Shown: piece by piece, positions 1 through 8,649 of the stretch
Layout: every line of letters starts with the position of its first letter
Position numbering within the stretch: position 1 is the first letter of the stretch
Assembly (NCBI RefSeq): GCF_001499995.1
Contig: NZ_LQIU01000002.1
Location: 96,564-160,563 of the forward strand
Direction of reading: 5' to 3'
DNA: 64,000 nucleotides
Origin: Mycobacterium sp. IS-1496
GTDB lineage: Bacteria > Actinomycetota > Actinomycetes > Mycobacteriales > Mycobacteriaceae
Translations under genes and position numbers: made by a program
The notes under the pieces: model-generated
Database searches by the model: none
The model's input: the letters and a program-made list of their open reading frames with translations, nothing else
What the model was told of the DNA's origin: nothing

Positions 1-158
1 TCATCGCCGCCGGCCGGCTGATCGCCGAAGGGCTCACCACGCCCGAGGCGGCGCGGGCGGCGATCGCGGGACCCCTCACCGACGACACCCAGGTCGCGCG
101 CGGTCTGCACGAGATGATCGACGTGTACCTCGGCGGATCGGCACGAATCGGTGATTGA
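1..158 (+). CDS. C-terminal fragment of a CbbQ/NorQ-like AAA ATPase (tentative)
   Basis: The window opens inside a gene. Reading from base 3 gives 51 residues and a TGA at 156-158. The tail contains AARAAIAGPLTDD followed by a short helix ending YLGGSARIGD. A segment of the type 'R.A...PLTDD' is what I recall from the C-terminal domain of CbbQ/NirQ/NorQ-type MoxR ATPases, which help a VWA-domain partner activate metalloenzymes. No Walker motif lies inside the window, so the assignment rests on the tail alone and is weak. The gene ends about 80 bases before the next coding region and is probably not part of the P450 operon, because an operator-like palindrome lies between them. Confidence 0.4.
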   Translation, partial: IAAGRLIAEGLTTPEAARAAIAGPLTDDTQVARGLHEMIDVYLGGSARIGD

Positions 159-187
159 CGCTCCGGAGCGTCACCCGATAGTGTCTG

Positions 188-201
188 AACAAATATTAGG
201 T
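188..201. promoter_or_regulatory. 14-bp palindromic operator, copy A
   Basis: AACAAATATTAGGT matches the perfect palindrome ACCAAATATTTGGT at 12 of 14 positions. Two further copies lie at 8605-8618 and 10020-10033. This copy is 40 bases upstream of the first gene of the P450 operon, where a repressor would block transcription. I infer that the tandem TetR protein encoded at 8650-9999 binds it. The sequence similarity is seen directly; the binding is not shown. Confidence 0.6.
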
Positions 202-241
202 CGTATCGTCAGGCGATCGACGGATTCGTCGGGAGGTCAGG

Positions 242-1360
242 TTGTCCTACGAGAGCACCGCTGAGCCGATCAAGGTCGGCTATCTGATGGACTTCACGCT
301 GCCGCCGGGTTTCCCCGACGAGTTGATGGCCTCCTTCACCCGCTGTTTCGACCTCATCTTCGAGGAGGCCCATCAGCAGGGGCTCATGGATCGGCCGGTG
401 CAGATGATCTACCGCGAGGTGGAGGGTCTGCCGAAGGGGTCGGTCAAAGCGGTGATCGACGCGTACGCCGAACTCGTCGACGAGGGGTGCCTGGTCGTCT
501 TCGGACCCAACATCACCGACAACTGCGTCCCGATGCGGGAGGCCATCGAGGAGCGGTTCAAGGTGCCGGCGATCAGTGTCACCGGCACCGATGACTGGTT
601 GGGGGAGTGGACCTTCGCCTTCCCACAGGGGTCGATGACCGACGAGCCGATCTTCCTCGTGGACCTGATCGCCAAACGCGGGTTCAAGGACATCGGTGTC
701 CTGGTGGAGCAGAACCTCATCGGCGAGAGCTATGTGAAGAATCTGCGGCGCGCCGCAGCCCGCCGGGGCATCCGCATCGTCGCGGAGGCCCCGATCGCCC
801 AGACCGCGCAGGACATCAACGGCGCGGTGCGCACCCTGCACGATGCGAAGGCCGAGGCGATCGTGCACCTCGGATTCGGCTTCGGGATCGTGTTCATCAA
901 CCCGGCCCTCGAAAGCGTCGACTGGGACCCGCCGCGGTTCACCACCACCGCATTCCAGAACGCATGGGTGAACCCGATCATGTGGAACGCGTTCCTGGGT
1001 TGGGTCGGGATCGATCAGTACGACGAGGGCAACCCGATCGGTCAGGACTTCCTGGACCGCTACGCGCAGAAGTACGACGGCAGCCGTCCCGAATACTGCG
1101 TCTCGGTGGTCAACCGGGATGTCGCCGCGACCCTGGTTCGCGCGTTCACCGACGCGCACCCGCTGAGTCCGCGCGGAGTCAAGGAAGCCCTGGAACGGGT
1201 GAAGATGATGCCCGCCGCATCGGGCGCACCGGGAACCCGCATCTCGTTCGGCAAGTGGACGCGGCGGGCATGGATGGGCGCCGGCTATCTGGTCGCCCGG
1301 ACGCTCGACCCCGACGGCACCAACTCGCATCTGGTCGATCGCTTCGGAGAGGAGGGCTGA
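242..1360 (+). CDS. Periplasmic-binding-fold (Peripla_BP_6-like) protein without signal peptide
   Basis: This 372-residue protein looks like the ligand-binding component of branched-chain amino-acid type ABC transporters. It starts with IKVGYLMDFTLPPGF, has a mid-protein VVFGPNITDNCVPMREA segment typical of Leu/Ile/Val-binding folds, and a second lobe starting at GFKDIGVLVEQN. The N-terminus is hydrophilic, with no signal peptide, Tat motif or lipobox, and no permease or ATPase of this class lies nearby. It may therefore be a cytosolic ligand binder or sensor rather than a transport component. The start is TTG, with GGGAGG a few bases upstream. It leads an operon with an AveC-like protein, SDR, ALDH and two P450s; the gap to the next gene is 4 bases. 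Confidence 0.75.
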   Translation: MSYESTAEPIKVGYLMDFTLPPGFPDELMASFTRCFDLIFEEAHQQGLMDRPVQMIYREVEGLPKGSVKAVIDAYAELVDEGCLVVFGPNITDNCVPMREAIEERFKVPAISVTGTDDWLGEWTFAFPQGSMTDEPIFLVDLIAKRGFKDIGVLVEQNLIGESYVKNLRRAAARRGIRIVAEAPIAQTAQDINGAVRTLHDAKAEAIVHLGFGFGIVFINPALESVDWDPPRFTTTAFQNAWVNPIMWNAFLGWVGIDQYDEGNPIGQDFLDRYAQKYDGSRPEYCVSVVNRDVAATLVRAFTDAHPLSPRGVKEALERVKMMPAASGAPGTRISFGKWTRRAWMGAGYLVARTLDPDGTNSHLVDRFGEEG

Positions 1361-1364
1361 GTCG

Positions 1365-2501
1365 ATGGCCACCAAGGACCCGTTGGTCGTGGACGAGCCG
1401 ACCCGCGCGAAACCCCGGAGCAAGCGGAACTGGGGCGGGTGGATCGCCTTCCTCGCGCTGGTGGCGTTCCTCAGCTTCTTCGCCCTCTCCTCGCGACGGA
1501 ATCTCGATCCCCGCATCGCCAATCCCGAGGTCGAAGGGCGGCCGCGGCCCGTCGAGTTCATCTTCGGCTGGGAAGACTGGATCTACCTGCACGAAGTCGG
1601 CACCGTCCTGGCGCTGATCGTACTCATCGTCGTCTTCATCGTCGGATGGAAGCGCAACCCGGGCAGTCCGGTGATGCTGATGTTCCTGTGTACGACGCTG
1701 ATCGTGTGGCAGGACCCGATCATGAACTGGGCGCCGTTCGCGGTCTACAACCCCGAACTGCTGCACTGGCCGGAGTCGTGGCCGCTGGTGTCGCTGTCCC
1801 CGACGGTGGAACCGTTCCTGGTCTTCGGCTACGTGATGTTCTACTTCGCCCCGTACTTCCCGTCGGTGTGGATCCTGCGCAAACTGCAGGCCAAGAGGGG
1901 GCCCCAGGCGTTCGTCTCCCGTCACCCGCTGGTGAGCCTCGGACTGCTGGCCCTGGTCATCGGTTTCATCTTCGACGCATGCCTGGAGATCTTCCTCGTG
2001 CGCACCGGCATGTACATCTACTCGCAGGTCATCCCGTTCGGATCGGTGTTCGCCGGAACGACGTTCCAGTTCCCGCTCATCTGGGAGTCGTTCGCCGTCT
2101 GCTTCGTGATGGTCCCGGCGGCCATCCTCTGTTACCGCGACGACACCGGTAAGTCCGTGGCCGAGAAGCTCTCCGCCAGGGCGAAACTCTTCCGATCCAA
2201 GCCGGCGCTGGGCACCTTCCTGGTGATGTTCGTGATCATCAACGTGTCGTACTTCGCCTACGGTGCGTGGTTCGCGGTGATCAAGGCCAGCGGGGCCGCC
2301 ACGTCGGTGGCGTGCCCGTGGCCCTATCCGGAGGCCAAAGTCTATGACCCACAGGGTTATTACGAGAAGGCCGGGGCGGAGGGGCCGTTCTCGGTCGGCA
2401 TCTGGTCGACGTGGATGAGCGGCCAGCCGGAGGGACGTCCGGACGTCGAACCCCCGCCACCGGGCGAGGGCGCCTGTGCAGCCGAGAACCAGAATGGCTG
2501 A
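1365..2501 (+). CDS. AveC-like (spirocyclase AveC family) integral membrane protein
   Basis: This 378-residue protein has a basic N-terminus and about six to seven hydrophobic segments, the first near residues 24-42. Two blocks are shared with the paralogue at 12008-12796: a 'WAxxA...P.L...P..WPL' block (around PESWPLVSL) and a 'G-Y-x-Y-x-x-VIP...F-x-G-T-x-FQFP' block (GMYIYSQVIPFG, then GTTFQFP). These resemble the AveC family, whose founding member catalyses spiroketal formation in avermectin biosynthesis. The function of mycobacterial homologues is unknown to me. It sits between a binding-fold protein and an SDR, and its stop overlaps the SDR start by 8 bases. It probably acts in the membrane on the hydrophobic substrate of the P450s. 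Confidence 0.7.
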   Translation: MATKDPLVVDEPTRAKPRSKRNWGGWIAFLALVAFLSFFALSSRRNLDPRIANPEVEGRPRPVEFIFGWEDWIYLHEVGTVLALIVLIVVFIVGWKRNPGSPVMLMFLCTTLIVWQDPIMNWAPFAVYNPELLHWPESWPLVSLSPTVEPFLVFGYVMFYFAPYFPSVWILRKLQAKRGPQAFVSRHPLVSLGLLALVIGFIFDACLEIFLVRTGMYIYSQVIPFGSVFAGTTFQFPLIWESFAVCFVMVPAAILCYRDDTGKSVAEKLSARAKLFRSKPALGTFLVMFVIINVSYFAYGAWFAVIKASGAATSVACPWPYPEAKVYDPQGYYEKAGAEGPFSVGIWSTWMSGQPEGRPDVEPPPPGEGACAAENQNG

Positions 2502-3540
2502 ACCTCGTAGCGGCGATGAGCGCTCGTGCGGGAAGCGGACGGTCGTCATCACGGGCGCATCGCGTGGGCTCGGATTCGCCTCGGCCGTACGCCTCTATCA
2601 CGAGGGGTGGCGTGTGGTCGCCGCGATGCGCACACCCGGTGAGGCCGCCGGGCGACTACGCGAAGCCGCCGGAGCAGCCGAGGACGACGACCGTCTGCTC
2701 TGCGTCCAGCTCGATCTCATGGACTCGGCCTCGGTCGCTGCTGCAGCCAAGACGATAGAAGAGATGGTCGGTGCGCCGTACGCCCTGGTGCACAACGCCG
2801 GAATCTCCGCTGCAGGTGTCGTGGAGGAGGCCGATATCGACCTGTGGCAGAGGATGTTCGCGACCCACGTGCTGGGTCCGGTCGAGCTGACGAAGGCGTT
2901 GCTCCCGTCGATGCGCGCGGCGGGCCGCGGACGGATCGTGCTGGTGTCGAGTGCGGGCGGAGTGCGGGGCCAACCAGCCATCGCACCGTACTCCGCAGCG
3001 AAGGGGGCGCTGGAACGGTGGGGTGAGTCGATGGCAGGTGAGATCGCGCCGTTCGGTCTCGGAGTGACCGTTCTGGTCACCGGCACCTACGACACCGACA
3101 TCATCACCGACGCCGGCACCATCGACGACCGGAACTTCGGCGGACCCTATGCCCGTATCCACGCCACCATGAACACCCGCGGGCGGTTCGCGATGCGGTT
3201 GGCACGGCCGCCGGAACGATTCACCGACGGTCTGCTGAAGGCACTGGAGGATAAGGCATCTTTCCGCAGACGAGCTGTCGGACCCGACGCGTCGATGCTG
3301 CTGATGTCCAACCGGGTTCTTCCCGCCGGCGCGATGCACCACGTGTCGAGGCTGGCGATGGGGATTCCGCGGCAGGGCGCCATGCGGGACGGTGCCTACC
3401 CGCTGACGACCGCCCAGAACGCGATGGTGTTCGCCGCAAAGGTGCTGCCGCAGCCGATTCTCCTGCGGTTGGCGTCCCTGGCGACGCGGCTGTCGCCGGC
3501 CGGACAGGGCGGGCAGGACGGAGGTGAGAAGCATGGGTGA
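2494..3540 (+). CDS. Short-chain dehydrogenase/reductase (SDR)
   Basis: This is a classical NAD(P)-binding SDR. TGASRGLG is the nucleotide-binding glycine motif, HNAGIS the NAG motif, LVSSAGG holds the catalytic Ser, and YSAAK is the Tyr-x3-Lys active site. From ATG 2494 it has 348 residues, longer than the usual 250-280, with an extra C-terminal helical part. A GTG at 2476 is in frame, but the ATG gives the usual short overlap with the upstream stop. In the operon it probably interconverts a hydroxyl and a carbonyl on the substrate processed by the neighbouring ALDH and P450s. Its stop overlaps the ALDH start by 8 bases, suggesting translational coupling. Confidence 0.85.
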   Translation: MAEPRSGDERSCGKRTVVITGASRGLGFASAVRLYHEGWRVVAAMRTPGEAAGRLREAAGAAEDDDRLLCVQLDLMDSASVAAAAKTIEEMVGAPYALVHNAGISAAGVVEEADIDLWQRMFATHVLGPVELTKALLPSMRAAGRGRIVLVSSAGGVRGQPAIAPYSAAKGALERWGESMAGEIAPFGLGVTVLVTGTYDTDIITDAGTIDDRNFGGPYARIHATMNTRGRFAMRLARPPERFTDGLLKALEDKASFRRRAVGPDASMLLMSNRVLPAGAMHHVSRLAMGIPRQGAMRDGAYPLTTAQNAMVFAAKVLPQPILLRLASLATRLSPAGQGGQDGGEKHG

Positions 3541-5026
3541 CGCACCGGCGTTCGAGTCGCGGATGTTGATAGACGGCAAACTCGTCGACGGCGAGGCGGG
3601 CACCTTCACCAACGTGAACCCGGCGAACGAGGAGGTGCTCGGCGAGGTCGCCGACGCCTCGACGGCCGATATGCACCGGGCGATCGACGCCGCGCGCCGG
3701 GCGTTCGACGAGACCGACTGGTCGACCAACGGTGAACTGCGCAAGCGATGCCTGTTGCAGTTGCAGGCGGCCATCGAAAGCGAGGTGGAGGAGCTGCGCG
3801 AAGAGCTCATCCTCGAAGTCGGCGCGCCGCGCGCGGTGACCCACGGACCCCAGTTGGATGCGCCGCTGGAGGACGGGCTGAAGTATCCCGCGAGGCTGAT
3901 CGACGAATTCCCCTGGGAGACCGACCTCGGAGACAAGGTCGTCTCCGTCACCGGCGTCGACACCCGACGCGTGGTGTGGCACGAACCGGTCGGGGTGGTC
4001 GGCGCCATCGTGCCGTGGAACTTCCCGTTCGAGGTGACGATCAACAAACTCGGACAGGCTCTGGCGGCGGGCAACACCGTGATCCTCAAGCCGGCGCCGA
4101 ACACCCCGTTCAATGCCACGCGGCTGGGACGGCTGATCGCCGAGAAGACCGATTTCCCAGCCGGTGTCGTCAACGTGGTCACGGCATCCGATCACTTCGT
4201 CGGCGAGGAACTGACGCTCTCACCGAAGGTCGACATGATCTCGTTCACCGGGTCGACGACGGTGGGCAAGAGGATCATGGAGAAGGGCGCCGCAACCATG
4301 AAGCGGCTGTTCCTCGAACTCGGCGGCAAGTCGGCGACCATAGTTCTCGAGGACGCCGACTTCAACACCGCCTGCCTCATCGGTATCGGTCCGCTCATGC
4401 ATGCCGGCCAAGGATGCGCGGCGCCCACCCGGATGCTTCTGCCGCGGTCTCGATACGACGAGGGCGTGTCGATCTTGAAGGCCCTCTACGAGAACATCAA
4501 GGCCGGCGACCCGCAGGATCCGAGCACGATCTGTGGTCCGGTCATCTCCGCCGAACAGCAGTCGCGCATCCTCGGTTACATCCGCAAGGGCGTCGACGAG
4601 GGCGCCACCATGGTCGTGGGAAGCACCGAGCCACCGGTGGAGTTCGACAAGGGATTCTGGGTGAGCCCGACACTTTTCACCGACGTCGACAACACGATGA
4701 CGATCGCCCGAGAGGAGATCTTCGGCCCCGTGCTCGCCGTCATCGCCTACGAGGACGAAGAGGACGCGATCCGGATCGCCAACGACAGCGTGTACGGCCT
4801 GGCGGGCAATGTGATGTCCGGCTCGCTCGACCGTTCACTCGCCGTCGCCCGCCGGTTGCGCGCCGGCTTCATCGGGCTCAACGGCACCGCGGGTTACGGC
4901 GCGGACACTACGTTCGGTGGATACAAGCACAGCGGTGTCGGTCGGCAGAACGGGATCGTGGGATTGAGCCAGTACACCGAAGTCAAATCGGTCGCCTACC
5001 CGGCCGGCAGCTCGAAGGAGCAATGA
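3533..5026 (+). CDS. NAD(P)-dependent aldehyde dehydrogenase
   Basis: This 497-residue ALDH superfamily enzyme oxidises an aldehyde to a carboxylate. The IVPWNFPFE segment, the general-base Glu in LELGGK (about residue 262) and the nucleophilic Cys in GQGCAAPTR (about residue 295) are all present, as is the EEIFGPVLAV motif. The start is ATG 3533, preceded by GGAGGTGAG; a GTG at 3524 is less likely. It overlaps both the SDR upstream (8 bases) and the P450 downstream. The SDR-ALDH-P450 order suggests stepwise oxidation of an alcohol or methyl group made by a P450. The substrate cannot be read from the sequence. Confidence 0.92.
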   Translation: MGDAPAFESRMLIDGKLVDGEAGTFTNVNPANEEVLGEVADASTADMHRAIDAARRAFDETDWSTNGELRKRCLLQLQAAIESEVEELREELILEVGAPRAVTHGPQLDAPLEDGLKYPARLIDEFPWETDLGDKVVSVTGVDTRRVVWHEPVGVVGAIVPWNFPFEVTINKLGQALAAGNTVILKPAPNTPFNATRLGRLIAEKTDFPAGVVNVVTASDHFVGEELTLSPKVDMISFTGSTTVGKRIMEKGAATMKRLFLELGGKSATIVLEDADFNTACLIGIGPLMHAGQGCAAPTRMLLPRSRYDEGVSILKALYENIKAGDPQDPSTICGPVISAEQQSRILGYIRKGVDEGATMVVGSTEPPVEFDKGFWVSPTLFTDVDNTMTIAREEIFGPVLAVIAYEDEEDAIRIANDSVYGLAGNVMSGSLDRSLAVARRLRAGFIGLNGTAGYGADTTFGGYKHSGVGRQNGIVGLSQYTEVKSVAYPAGSSKEQ

Positions 5027-6243
5027 TGGAACAGCTTTTCGACGACCTCGACGACTTCGGGGCGTTCGACGACGCGATCTCCGGAGACGTCCGTGATCCC
5101 TACACCGAGCTGGCGCGACTGCGGCGGGAAGAACCGGTGCAGCGCCTGGAGACCTCCGGGATGCTGCCGCACGAGAAGTCGCTGCCGATGTTCATCGTCT
5201 ACCGGCACGAGGACGTCCAGCAGATGCTGCGCGACAACGAGACCTTCTCGTCGCGAGGTGTGATCGACGCGTTCGGACCGGTACTCGGCCAAGGCGTGAT
5301 GCTCGGGATGGACGAGCCGATCCACGGCAGGCTGCGCTCGCTGGTGTCGAAGGCGTTCTCCCAGAAGGCGTTGGCCAAATGGGAGGACGAACTCGTCGGC
5401 CGCGTGGGCAATTCGCTGATCGACGAATTCGCGCCCAACGGCAAGGCCGATCTGGTCAAGGAGTTCACGTTCGACTATCCGAGCCAGATCATCGCGGGAC
5501 TGCTGGGACTGCCGCAGGAGGACTATCCGCAGTTCCAGCGCTGGTCGATCTCGCTGCTGAGCTGGATCATGAACCCCGAACGCGGATTGGCCGCATCGGC
5601 CGCGTTGTGCGACTACTTCGCGCCGATTCTGCAGGCGCGCCGCGCGGAGCCGAAAGACGACCTGATCAGCCGGCTCGCCGAAGCGGAGATCGACGGGGAG
5701 AAGCTCGCGGACGAGGAGATCTACTCGTTCCTGCGGCTGTTGCTGCCCGCGGGTGTGGAGACGACGTACCGATCGCTGGGCAGCCTCCTGTTCGGGTTGT
5801 TGTCGAATCCCGGGCAGCTCGACGCCATCCGTGAAGACCGGTCGCTGCTTGCCCAGGCCATCGAGGAGGGCGTGCGGTGGGAGCCGCCCCTGCTGACCAT
5901 CACCCGTGTCGCAACGCGTGACACCGAACTCGGCGGGGTGCAGATACCCGCCGGGGCGACGGTGATGCCGATGCTGGGTTCTGCCAACCGTCAGGAGGAG
6001 CGCTATCCGGACCCCGACACGTTCGACATCTTCCGGCAGGCGAAAGCGAATCTCGGGTGGGGACACGGCGTCCACGTGTGCCTCGGGATGCATCTCGCCC
6101 GCCTCGAGATGCGCACCGCGGTGAACCTCCTGCTGGATCGCCTGCCGAACCTTCGGCTGGATCCCGACGGCGGCGATCCGCACATCCGGGGCCAGGTGTT
6201 CCGGTCACCGACCTCGTTGCCGGTGCTGTTCGATCCGGCCTAG
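5026..6243 (+). CDS. Cytochrome P450
   Basis: This soluble bacterial P450 of about 405 residues inserts one oxygen atom into an organic substrate using ferredoxin-derived electrons. The I-helix has AGVETTYRS (about residues 242-250), with the Thr pair conserved. The K-helix ExxR is EGVR (about 280). The haem loop is WGHGVHVCLG with the ligand Cys near residue 352; the usual Phe at its start is replaced by Trp. Start choice: ATG 5023 and 5026 are adjacent and AAGGAG precedes both, with better spacing to 5026. The frame stays open far upstream, but that part is a shadow of the ALDH gene. A second P450 follows 71 bases later. No ferredoxin gene is adjacent. Confidence 0.93.
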   Translation: MEQLFDDLDDFGAFDDAISGDVRDPYTELARLRREEPVQRLETSGMLPHEKSLPMFIVYRHEDVQQMLRDNETFSSRGVIDAFGPVLGQGVMLGMDEPIHGRLRSLVSKAFSQKALAKWEDELVGRVGNSLIDEFAPNGKADLVKEFTFDYPSQIIAGLLGLPQEDYPQFQRWSISLLSWIMNPERGLAASAALCDYFAPILQARRAEPKDDLISRLAEAEIDGEKLADEEIYSFLRLLLPAGVETTYRSLGSLLFGLLSNPGQLDAIREDRSLLAQAIEEGVRWEPPLLTITRVATRDTELGGVQIPAGATVMPMLGSANRQEERYPDPDTFDIFRQAKANLGWGHGVHVCLGMHLARLEMRTAVNLLLDRLPNLRLDPDGGDPHIRGQVFRSPTSLPVLFDPA

Positions 6244-6314
6244 GGGAGACCTGTGGCGCGTTCCACCGTGTGTTCGACAACAGCCGGGGTGCCGATACCC
6301 CGCGAGGAGGCGTG

Positions 6315-7592
6315 ATGAGCGATTTCGAGACGGTCGACTACTTCACCGACATGTCCCTGATCCCCGACCCGTATCCCTACTTCGACTACCTGCGGGCCAA
6401 ATGCCCGGTGCAGCGGGCCACTCCGTACGGGGTGATGGCGGTGACCGGCCACCAGGAGGCATTGGCCGCATACAAGGACCCCGCGATGTCCTCGTGTGTC
6501 GCCGTGGCGGGCCCGTTCCCGCCGCTGCCCTTCACACCCGAGGGCGACGACATCAGCGCCCAGATCGAAGAGCACCGCGCCACCATTCCGATGGCTGAGC
6601 ACATCGTCACGATGGATGCCGAGGCGCACCAGAAGACACGGGGGCTCCTGAGCAAGCTCATCACCCCGAAGCGACTCAGCGAGAACGAAGAATTCATGTG
6701 GCGCCTCGTCGATCAGCAACTCGACAAGATCGTCGACCGCGGATCCTGCGAATTCATGGAGGAATTCGCCAAACCCCTTGCGCTGCTGGTCATCGCCGAC
6801 CTGCTTGGTGTGCCGGCCGAAGATCACCAAGAGTTCAAGCAAATGATGGGCGCCGAGCCACTCGGGGAGGTCGATGGCAACAGCGGCGAAACCGTCGCGC
6901 ACAATCCGCTCGCCTGGCTTGACGAGAAGTTCACGTCCTACATCAGCGATCGACGACGGCACCCACGTGCGGATGTGCTGACGGAGCTCGCCGCAGCAAC
7001 GTATCCCGACGGGTCGGTACCCGAGGTCGACGAGGTCGTCAAACTTGCCACGTTCCTGTTCGCCGCCGGTACCGACACGACAACCAAGCTGGTCAGCACC
7101 GCGGTGCGTACCCTCGGAGAGCGCCCGGATATTCAGGAGTCACTGCGAGGTGACCGCGCCCGGATTCCGGCTTTCCTCGAGGAGTGCCTCCGAATGGAAA
7201 GCCCCGTCAAGAGTCATTTCCGGCTGGCGCGGACCTCGACGAGGATCGGTGACCATCAGATTCCCGCCGGCACGATCCTCATGATGCTTCCCGGCGCGAG
7301 TAACCGCGATCCGCGAAAGTTCGAGGACCCGCACGAGTTCAAGCACGACCGAAGCAACGTGCGCGAACACGTGGCGTTCGGACGAGGGCCACACTCGTGC
7401 CCAGGGTCACCACTGGCCCGTGCCGAGGCCCGGATAGCCGTCAATCGGATCTTGGATCGGATGGCAGACATCCGCATCTCCGAGGAGATGCACGGACCAT
7501 CCGAGAGCCGAAAGTACGATTACGAGCCGACATTCATCATGCGCGGCCTCACGGCACTTCACGTGGAGTACAACGCGCTGCCTGACGATTGA
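6315..7592 (+). CDS. Cytochrome P450
   Basis: The second P450 of the operon has 425 residues. It carries I-helix AGTDTTTK, K-helix ECLR within FLEECLRMESP, and the haem loop FGRGPHSCPG with the Cys near residue 362, so all catalytic elements are intact. ATG 6315 follows GAGGAGG with correct spacing, while the in-frame GTG at 6312 is too close. The 71-base gap to the upstream P450 holds only this ribosome-binding site, so the gene is probably co-transcribed. The two P450s differ clearly in their N-terminal halves (this one has an insert around residues 60-90), so they are not a recent duplication and probably act on different positions or intermediates. It is the last intact gene of the operon. 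Confidence 0.93.
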   Translation: MSDFETVDYFTDMSLIPDPYPYFDYLRAKCPVQRATPYGVMAVTGHQEALAAYKDPAMSSCVAVAGPFPPLPFTPEGDDISAQIEEHRATIPMAEHIVTMDAEAHQKTRGLLSKLITPKRLSENEEFMWRLVDQQLDKIVDRGSCEFMEEFAKPLALLVIADLLGVPAEDHQEFKQMMGAEPLGEVDGNSGETVAHNPLAWLDEKFTSYISDRRRHPRADVLTELAAATYPDGSVPEVDEVVKLATFLFAAGTDTTTKLVSTAVRTLGERPDIQESLRGDRARIPAFLEECLRMESPVKSHFRLARTSTRIGDHQIPAGTILMMLPGASNRDPRKFEDPHEFKHDRSNVREHVAFGRGPHSCPGSPLARAEARIAVNRILDRMADIRISEEMHGPSESRKYDYEPTFIMRGLTALHVEYNALPDD

Positions 7593-7630
7593 GCCGAAAG
7601 TGCCGTGTTCATTCCTTCTGAGAGAAAGCA

Positions 7631-7753
7631 ATGAAGCGTCTGAACGGAATGGACGCCCTCTTGCTCTACAGCGAAACGGTCGAGGACGTCTCCGAGGCCA
7701 CCGACGCTCTCCTGGAGGCATTCGACGAAATGCGTTGCATCGCAGGGGAGTAG
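7631..7753 (+). pseudogene. Collapsed WS/DGAT (wax ester synthase/acyl-CoA:diacylglycerol acyltransferase) remnant
   Basis: A 40-codon frame begins MKRLNGMDALLLYSET, which is the canonical N-terminus of mycobacterial WS/DGAT enzymes, normally around 450-480 residues. It then jumps straight to EATDALLEAFDEMR, which looks like the last helix of the same family, and ends at TAG 7751. The catalytic HHxxxDG motif and everything between is missing. The simplest reading is an in-frame internal deletion that removed more than 90 percent of the gene. The start has AGAGAAAGC upstream. It lies downstream of the P450 operon and next to an acyltransferase on the other strand. Confidence 0.55.
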
Positions 7754-7759
7754 CAATGA

Positions 7760-8563
7760 TCATCCGAGTACGGGAAGGCGCCGTTCCTCGGCGAGTTCGT
7801 CCAGCGCGTTCTGCATGACCGATCGGACGTGGGCGTCGACCTCGGCGATGTCCGGGTCATCGCCGAACCGGGTGGCGACGTCGATAGGGGGAAGCACTCG
7901 GGTGACGATCTTCGTCGGCAGCGGGAGATTGACCGGAACGACGACGCTGAACCCGAACGGAAACCCCACGGAGATCGGGAGTATGTCGGAGCGGAACCGC
8001 TCGAGTCCGAGGCGTTTCGCGAGCCAGGTGCCGCGGGTGAGGAACAGTTGACTCTGCTGACCACCGATCGACACCACCGGGACGATGGGCGCGCCCGCCG
8101 CCAACGCGGTGGCGACGTAGCCGGTGCGGCCGTTGAAGTCGATGACGTTCGCGCGCCGGGTCGGCCGATAGGCGTCGTAGACACCGCCGGGGAAGACCAA
8201 CACGACTGCGCCTGCCTTCATGGCCTCTGTGGCGACCGCCCGGTGGGCGGGTACGAGTCCGATGCGCGACACCCAGTCGCCGATGGGGCCGGTGAACAAC
8301 GCGTCATGCCCCAACGTGAGCACCGGTCGGTCGTAACCGAACCGGTCGTAGAACGCGCTGCTGAACGTGACGGTGTCGAGCGTGAGGATGCCACCCGAGT
8401 GGTTCGACACGGTCAGCGCGCCACCGGTTTCCGGGAAGGACTCCATGCCGCGTACCTCCCAGCGGAACCAATGCCTGCCGACAGGGCGGGCGGCCTCGAT
8501 CAGCTTGCGGGTCGCAGCCGGATCCCAGCGAGAAGGGTCGTATCGGTTCGTGGCGCCGTCCAT
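7760..8563 (-). CDS. Lysophospholipid acyltransferase-like (PlsC/MGAT-like) protein
   Basis: This 267-residue protein has the glycerolipid acyltransferase motifs of the MGAT-like branch. SNHSGGILTLD is the catalytic His block, a GLVPAHR segment follows, and VFPGGVYDAYRPTRR is the phosphate/glycerol-binding block. It probably transfers an acyl group from acyl-CoA to a lysolipid or other alcohol at the membrane face; no clear membrane anchor is seen. ATG 8563 is the start. The palindrome at 8605-8618 lies 42 bases upstream, so the gene probably belongs to the regulon of the tandem TetR encoded beside it. The acceptor substrate is unknown. Confidence 0.8.
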   Translation of the reverse strand: MDGATNRYDPSRWDPAATRKLIEAARPVGRHWFRWEVRGMESFPETGGALTVSNHSGGILTLDTVTFSSAFYDRFGYDRPVLTLGHDALFTGPIGDWVSRIGLVPAHRAVATEAMKAGAVVLVFPGGVYDAYRPTRRANVIDFNGRTGYVATALAAGAPIVPVVSIGGQQSQLFLTRGTWLAKRLGLERFRSDILPISVGFPFGFSVVVPVNLPLPTKIVTRVLPPIDVATRFGDDPDIAEVDAHVRSVMQNALDELAEERRLPVLG

Positions 8564-8604
8564 CGAGCGAGTCCTTCAGTCGATTGCGCGCCATGCTACA
8601 TCAG

Positions 8605-8618
8605 AACAAGTATTTGGT
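8605..8618. promoter_or_regulatory. 14-bp palindromic operator, copy B
   Basis: AACAAGTATTTGGT matches ACCAAATATTTGGT at 12 of 14 positions. It lies between the 3' end of the tandem TetR gene and the start of the acyltransferase gene (- strand). It can therefore only control the acyltransferase among annotated genes. Confidence 0.6.
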
Positions 8619-8649
8619 TTTAGCGTCGGTGGACGGTGCGAGGTCCCCG

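Noticed and set aside
3748..5022. Long open frame continuing upstream of the first P450
   Set aside because: The region is the aldehyde dehydrogenase gene in another frame. The P450 starts at 5023/5026 with its own ribosome-binding site.
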